18,924 nt of DNA from Anammoximicrobium sp032229885 (lineage in GTDB: Bacteria; Planctomycetota; Planctomycetia; Pirellulales; Pirellulaceae), in NCBI GenBank assembly GCA_032229885.1, contig JAVYAJ010000004.1, positions 1-18,924 on the forward strand. The letters are read 5' to 3'. The notes below the pieces were generated by a model. That model was not told the DNA's origin. It saw only the letters and a program-made list of their open reading frames with translations, and did no database searches. Positions within the stretch are counted from its first letter, which is position 1, and each line of letters starts with the position of its first letter. A program made the translations under genes and the position numbers. This document shows, in pieces, positions 16,284 through 18,924 of the stretch.

Positions 16284-17309
16284 CTAGAACTGGTGCAGAA
16301 AGCGGACGTCGTTCTTGTAGAACTCGCGAATGTCCGTGATTCCGTGGCGACGCATACACAGCCGCTCGATGCCCAGCCCGAAGGCAAAACCGACGACTTG
16401 TTCCGGGTCGTATCCGACCGCCCGCAGCACGTTCGGATCCACCATTCCTGCGCCGCCGAACTCGACCCACTGGCCATCCCAGTGGAAATCCGCTTCGACG
16501 CTCGGCTCGGTGAACGGAAAGAAGGAAGGGCGAAAGCGAATGTGGACGTCGCCGCCGAGATAGCTGGCCGCAAACAGCCGAAGCACGCTCTTCAGGTCGG
16601 CCATCGTCACCCGCGTATCGACTAACAACCCCTCCATCTGGTGGAACATGGGATAGTGCGTGGCGTCCGCCGTGTCTGGCCGATACACCCGGCCCAGGCA
16701 GATGATCCGAACCGGCGGCGGGGTCTTTTCCATCACCCGAATCTGGACGGTGCTGGTCTGGCTGCGCAGCAGCGACGTCGTGACGCCCGCCGCTCGGCCG
16801 GCCGCGGCCAGATAGAAATTGTCCAGCGGGTCGCGCGCGGGGTGTTCGCGTGGGATGTTCAAGGCCTCGAAGTTGTGCCACTCGTCTTCGACCTCGGGAC
16901 CATCGGCCACCGAAAACCCCAAGCGACCCATGATGTCCTTCAGCTCTTCGATCGTCTGCGTGATCGGGTGCAAGCGGCCCATGTTCAACCGCGTGCCGGG
17001 GACGGTCGGGTCGAACTGCGGCTGGGCCGTCCGAGCCGTCGCTGCTCCGCCGACCGTCCGGTCGCAGGCTGCGCGAAACGCGGCTTCGATCTGCTGCTTG
17101 ACTTCGTTGAATCGCTTGCCGCCGGCCGGACGATCGGCCGTGTCCAGCTTGCCCATGCCTTTCTGAGCCGCTTTGAGAAAACCCTGCTTTGCGCCCAGAA
17201 ATTCGATTCGCGCCGCCTCGACGGACGCGGCGTCGACGGCCGCGTCGAACGCTTGCCGCGCCTGGGCGACCAGCCCGTCCAGTTGACTCAGAAACTCTGC
17301 CAGTTCCAT
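16284..17309 (-). CDS. pheS: Phenylalanyl-tRNA synthetase alpha subunit
   Basis: This 341-aa protein is the catalytic subunit that forms phenylalanyl-adenylate and transfers Phe to tRNA-Phe. The N-terminal 90 residues are the usual helical coiled-coil arm (MELAEFLSQLDGLVAQARQA, IEFLGAKQGFLKAAQKGMGK). The class II core follows: HPITQTIEELKDIMGRLGF (114-132), RSQTSTVQIRVM (182-193), motif 2 region YPMFHQMEGLLVD (219-231), RFRPSFFPFTEPSVE (258-272) and motif 3 GFAFGLGIERL (307-317). Length matches the family (about 330-350). The ATG at 17309 gives the canonical N-terminus; a TTG 36 nt upstream opens the frame but lies against the T-tract of a terminator. No strong Shine-Dalgarno is visible. It lies downstream of rplT as in E. 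coli, but an intrinsic terminator lies in between. Confidence 0.96.
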   Translation of the reverse strand: MELAEFLSQLDGLVAQARQAFDAAVDAASVEAARIEFLGAKQGFLKAAQKGMGKLDTADRPAGGKRFNEVKQQIEAAFRAACDRTVGGAATARTAQPQFDPTVPGTRLNMGRLHPITQTIEELKDIMGRLGFSVADGPEVEDEWHNFEALNIPREHPARDPLDNFYLAAAGRAAGVTTSLLRSQTSTVQIRVMEKTPPPVRIICLGRVYRPDTADATHYPMFHQMEGLLVDTRVTMADLKSVLRLFAASYLGGDVHIRFRPSFFPFTEPSVEADFHWDGQWVEFGGAGMVDPNVLRAVGYDPEQVVGFAFGLGIERLCMRRHGITDIREFYKNDVRFLHQF

Positions 17310-17343
17310 GGGTGTGCCGTTTGAAGAAGTCGTCGTGGGGAAC

Positions 17344-17380
17344 AAAAAAAGAGACAGGTCTGGCAGCCAAGACCCGTCTC
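17344..17380 (-). terminator. Intrinsic terminator between rplT and pheS, possible attenuator
   Basis: On the minus strand GAGACGGGTCT (17380-17370) and AGACCTGTCTC (17361-17351) form an 11-bp stem with one G-U pair and an 8-nt loop, followed at once by seven T (17350-17344). This is a textbook intrinsic terminator. Only 34 nt separate the T-tract from the pheS ATG, which leaves little room for a separate promoter. It may therefore work as a partial terminator or attenuator setting the ratio of ribosomal protein to pheST transcripts. No Phe-rich leader peptide like E. coli pheM fits in the 32-nt space between the rplT stop and the stem. Confidence 0.85.
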
Positions 17381-17406
17381 TCGAGCTTTGTTTCTAGCCT
17401 GAGTCC

Positions 17407-17421
17407 GCCGCGTCACGCGGC
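17407..17421 (-). promoter_or_regulatory. Hairpin with the rplT stop codon in its loop
   Basis: GCCGCG and CGCGGC (17407-17412 / 17416-17421) form a 6-bp stem whose 3-nt loop is the rplT stop codon. A ribosome ending rplT translation would hold this hairpin open. It sits 26 nt upstream of the terminator stem and might influence it. Confidence 0.35.
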
Positions 17422-17778
17422 CGCGCCCGCCAGGGCCTGCTTGACCTGTCCCACAATCTGGTCGAATGCGGCCGGATCATGCACAGCCAGCTCGGCCAGC
17501 GACTTGCGATCCAACTCGATTCCCGCCCTTTTCAAGCCGGCGATAAACTCGCTGTATCGCAATCCCCGCGCGCGAACGGCGGCATTGACACGGACGATCC
17601 AGAGACTGCGGAAATTGCGTTTCTTGGCCCGTCGATCGCGAAACGCATAAGCGCCGGCTCGCAGCAGCGTCTCTTTCACGGTGCGCAACAGCTTGCGGCG
17701 TCCGCCGACGTAGCCCTTGGCGCGTTTGAACAGTTTTTTCTTGGCCCGGTTACTGGACCATCCATTCCTCGTTCGCAT
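17413..17778 (-). CDS. rplT: 50S ribosomal protein L20
   Basis: This 121-aa protein binds 23S rRNA early in assembly of the large subunit. The sequence is clearly L20: RAKKKLFKRAKGYVGGRRKL (residues 12-31), AYAFRDRRAKKRNFRSLWIV (43-62), RVNAAVRARGLRYSEFIAGL (63-82) and DRKSLAELAVHDPAAF near the end. Length matches the family (about 117-120). It starts at the ATG at 17778 without a strong Shine-Dalgarno. It lies 128 nt downstream of rpmI on the same strand; that gap holds only a small hairpin (17860-17875, 6-bp stem) and a weak T-rich stretch before the start. In other bacteria L20 represses its own operon through the mRNA; no such site was recognised here. Confidence 0.97.
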   Translation of the reverse strand: MRTRNGWSSNRAKKKLFKRAKGYVGGRRKLLRTVKETLLRAGAYAFRDRRAKKRNFRSLWIVRVNAAVRARGLRYSEFIAGLKRAGIELDRKSLAELAVHDPAAFDQIVGQVKQALAGAAA

Positions 17779-17906
17779 GGCGAATCATCCCGAAAAAATG
17801 GCGACGTCAGGCCTCGCGTTTAACGGATCGCGACGTTCATTGCCCACGGCGCAGACTGTACACAGCTCTCTGTGTTCGTTCTGATGGCGCGATCTGTCGG
17901 AACGTG

Positions 17907-18110
17907 CTAGTTGCTGTTGCCCGCCAGCGCACGGCGAATGTTGGCTTCCATCGACTTGTGGACGGTCGTCGTTCCGCGCAGGTTTCTCCGCCGCTTTTTC
18001 GAGATGCGGGTCTGGAGGTGGCTCGTTCCGGCATGACGATGCTTGGCGTGTCCTTTGGCGGTCAGCCGAAACCGTTTCTTCGTGCCTTTGTGCGTCTTTT
18101 GCTTGGGCAT
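17907..18110 (-). CDS. rpmI: 50S ribosomal protein L35
   Basis: This 67-aa basic protein is an integral part of the large ribosomal subunit. MPKQKTHKGTKKRFRLTAKG is the family signature at the N-terminus, followed by KHRHAGTSHLQTRISKKRRR and NLRGTT. Length is typical (64-67 aa). The ATG at 18110 is preceded by a purine-rich GGTAGAG. infC, which usually precedes rpmI, is not found within the 560 nt upstream; the next gene there is an Fe-S scaffold gene. Confidence 0.96.
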   Translation of the reverse strand: MPKQKTHKGTKKRFRLTAKGHAKHRHAGTSHLQTRISKKRRRNLRGTTTVHKSMEANIRRALAGNSN

Positions 18111-18298
18111 AGCTCTACCGGGCCTTCGCGTAAACTCGGGGCCACCTCGATTGTCGTGTGAAACAGACTGACCGCATTATTGAGCTGCGGCGAGTCGGTT
18201 CCGGCGAGGTGAGACGAAGCGATCCGAAAACGTCACAGTTTACCTGTTGTCGGCAGCCTGCGAAAGGGGGATTGAGTGGATTTGTTGTTATAAACCAT

Positions 18299-18337
18299 TA
18301 GAAATGTCCCCTGTTTCGCGCAGATAGAAATGTCCCC
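18299..18337. repeat. Two 13-nt direct repeats resembling an insertion-sequence end
   Basis: TAGAAATGTCCCC occurs at 18299-18311 and 18325-18337, with 13 nt between the copies. Short repeats of an AAATGTCCCC type are, from memory, found at the ends of some insertion sequences that carry several terminal transposase-binding sites (IS21-like). No transposase gene and no matching opposite end are in the window, so this would be an orphan end or solo remnant. Confidence 0.45.
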
Positions 18338-18367
18338 CTGGTGTACGTGTTAGCCTACGGTTTGCTA

Positions 18368-18412
18368 TGGGGTTGGACTGCGCAGCGACTGTAGCGGAGC
18401 AGTCCAACCCCA
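18368..18412. repeat. 14-bp perfect inverted repeat with 17-nt loop (REP-like hairpin)
   Basis: TGGGGTTGGACTGC (18368-18381) and GCAGTCCAACCCCA (18399-18412) are exact reverse complements. Transcribed on either strand this makes a very stable hairpin. It has no T-tract. Location between the Fe-S scaffold gene and rpmI fits a transcript end or a dispersed REP-like/MITE-like element. Confidence 0.6.
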
Positions 18413-18671
18413 CAGACGCGGCAGGTCGATGGGGGGCGGGACGGAGTATTCTGCGACGCCACGGATGGTTCGCTGCTGGCTTGTGCCCTTGAGACGAACC
18501 GGGGACGACATCTCGCCAAACAGCTCGAGCGCCAAGGCCACGGGGGTACGAATCGGGGAACATCGACCTGCCGCTAATTCACGCTCATTGAACTTCGGGT
18601 GACGACAACACGACGCCGCGAGCCTGTGTCCGCGGGCCGATCGGCGGTTTATTCCGGTCCCGGACGCCCGC

Positions 18672-18924
18672 TTATTCCTCCACCGGACGGACCGTCGAAT
18701 CCAAAGAATAGACCATCGTCTTGAGGACCTTGAACGGCAGCAATCCGCACTGCATTCGCCGAGGCGTCAACGAAATCTCCAGCCATTGGAGCATCTGTTG
18801 CGCGGTCAAGTCCCGCAGCTCGCCGATGGTCTTTCCTTCGACGGATTCACACAGAATCGAGGCCGCGGCCTGGCTGATGATGCATCCCCGGCCGTCGAAC
18901 CATGCCTGCTGGACGCGCCCGCCC
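18672..18924 (-). CDS. NifU/IscU/SufU-type iron-sulfur cluster scaffold protein (5' end cut by window)
   Basis: The visible C-terminal 83 residues read GGRVQQAWFDGRGCIISQAA, then ASILCESVEGKTIGELRDL, and end with RRMQCGLLPFKVLKTMVYSL before the stop at 18672. The GRGCxISQA...GKT block and the late R-x-x-C-x-L-x-x-x-x-L block are the second and third cluster/zinc-binding cysteines of U-type scaffold proteins, which assemble Fe-S clusters with a SufS/IscS cysteine desulfurase. The two cysteines are 45 residues apart, close to IscU (about 43), and lack the roughly 18-residue insertion of Bacillus SufU (62). The first cysteine (C-G-D region) lies beyond the window edge. The gene would be the last of a unit running into the window, followed by the repeat-rich gap before rpmI. 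Confidence 0.85.
   Translation of the reverse strand, partial: GGRVQQAWFDGRGCIISQAAASILCESVEGKTIGELRDLTAQQMLQWLEISLTPRRMQCGLLPFKVLKTMVYSLDSTVRPVEE

Larger units (their letters stand above)
18111..18671. other. Non-coding stretch with repeats upstream of rpmI
   Basis: No supported gene lies in this 561-nt stretch. It must contain the promoter of the rpmI-rplT transcript, but no clear boxes were picked. It carries two 13-nt direct repeats and a long palindrome, listed separately. A 91-codon frame on the minus strand (18288-18563) runs through both repeat elements, is rich in Arg and Pro, and is not credible as a gene. Confidence 0.5.

Noticed and set aside
17310..17343. Phe-rich leader peptide before pheS, as in E. 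coli pheM
   Set aside because: No ATG/GTG-led small frame with Phe codons fits between the rplT stop and the terminator. The TTG-led extension of pheS lies after the stem.
18288..18563. 91-codon minus-strand frame upstream of rpmI
   Set aside because: It runs through the direct repeats and the palindrome, has no Shine-Dalgarno evidence and no recognisable domain.

Overview
The window looks like a chromosome segment of a high-GC Planctomycetota bacterium, most likely of the Pirellulales/Pirellula type. The clues are a DUF1559 prepilin-like protein followed by a small carboxypeptidase-regulatory-like lipoprotein, decayed Ser/Thr kinases of the planctomycete type, a Tat-exported Gfo/Idh/MocA oxidoreductase, large secreted LamG and BNR proteins, and a short PheT without its tRNA-binding domain. 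No taxonomic marker was compared, so this is inference from gene content.

Layout. Positions 1-2128 are a decayed zone with no intact gene. It holds a 20-nt inverted repeat at the left edge, two degraded Ser/Thr kinase fragments in scrambled order (a C-terminal piece, then an N-terminal piece), and two identical 36-nt repeats separated by 37 nt that look like a minimal or remnant CRISPR array with no cas genes in view. At 2129-3522 (+) is the translationally coupled DUF1559/lipoprotein pair. At 3814-7518 (-) are a six-hairpin glycosidase-like secreted protein and, 54 nt downstream, a Tat-dependent Gfo/Idh/MocA dehydrogenase. A 987-aa LamG + DUF6067-like glycoside-hydrolase protein (8146-11109, +) is divergent from them. 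A sialidase/BNR protein (11279-13852, -) converges on it. At 14080-18110 (-) is a housekeeping block in the order rpmI, rplT, pheS, pheT. The right edge cuts a NifU/IscU/SufU-type Fe-S scaffold gene (-).

How the genes fit together. The four large proteins between 3814 and 13852 all carry export signals and look like a glycan-degradation locus. A sialidase-like protein and two glycosidase-like proteins could release sugars that the exported oxidoreductase modifies. The substrate cannot be read from the sequence. The rpmI-rplT-pheS-pheT order is as in Escherichia coli. A clear intrinsic terminator lies between rplT and pheS, with only 34 nt between its T-tract and the pheS start, which suggests regulated read-through. 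infC is not next to rpmI. In its place is a 560-nt non-coding stretch with transposon-end-like direct repeats and a long palindrome.

The best candidates for something undescribed are the orphan two-repeat CRISPR-like unit (1842-1950) with a hairpin abutting it, the terminator arrangement before pheS, and the secreted glycan locus. No complete new defence or mobile system is visible.
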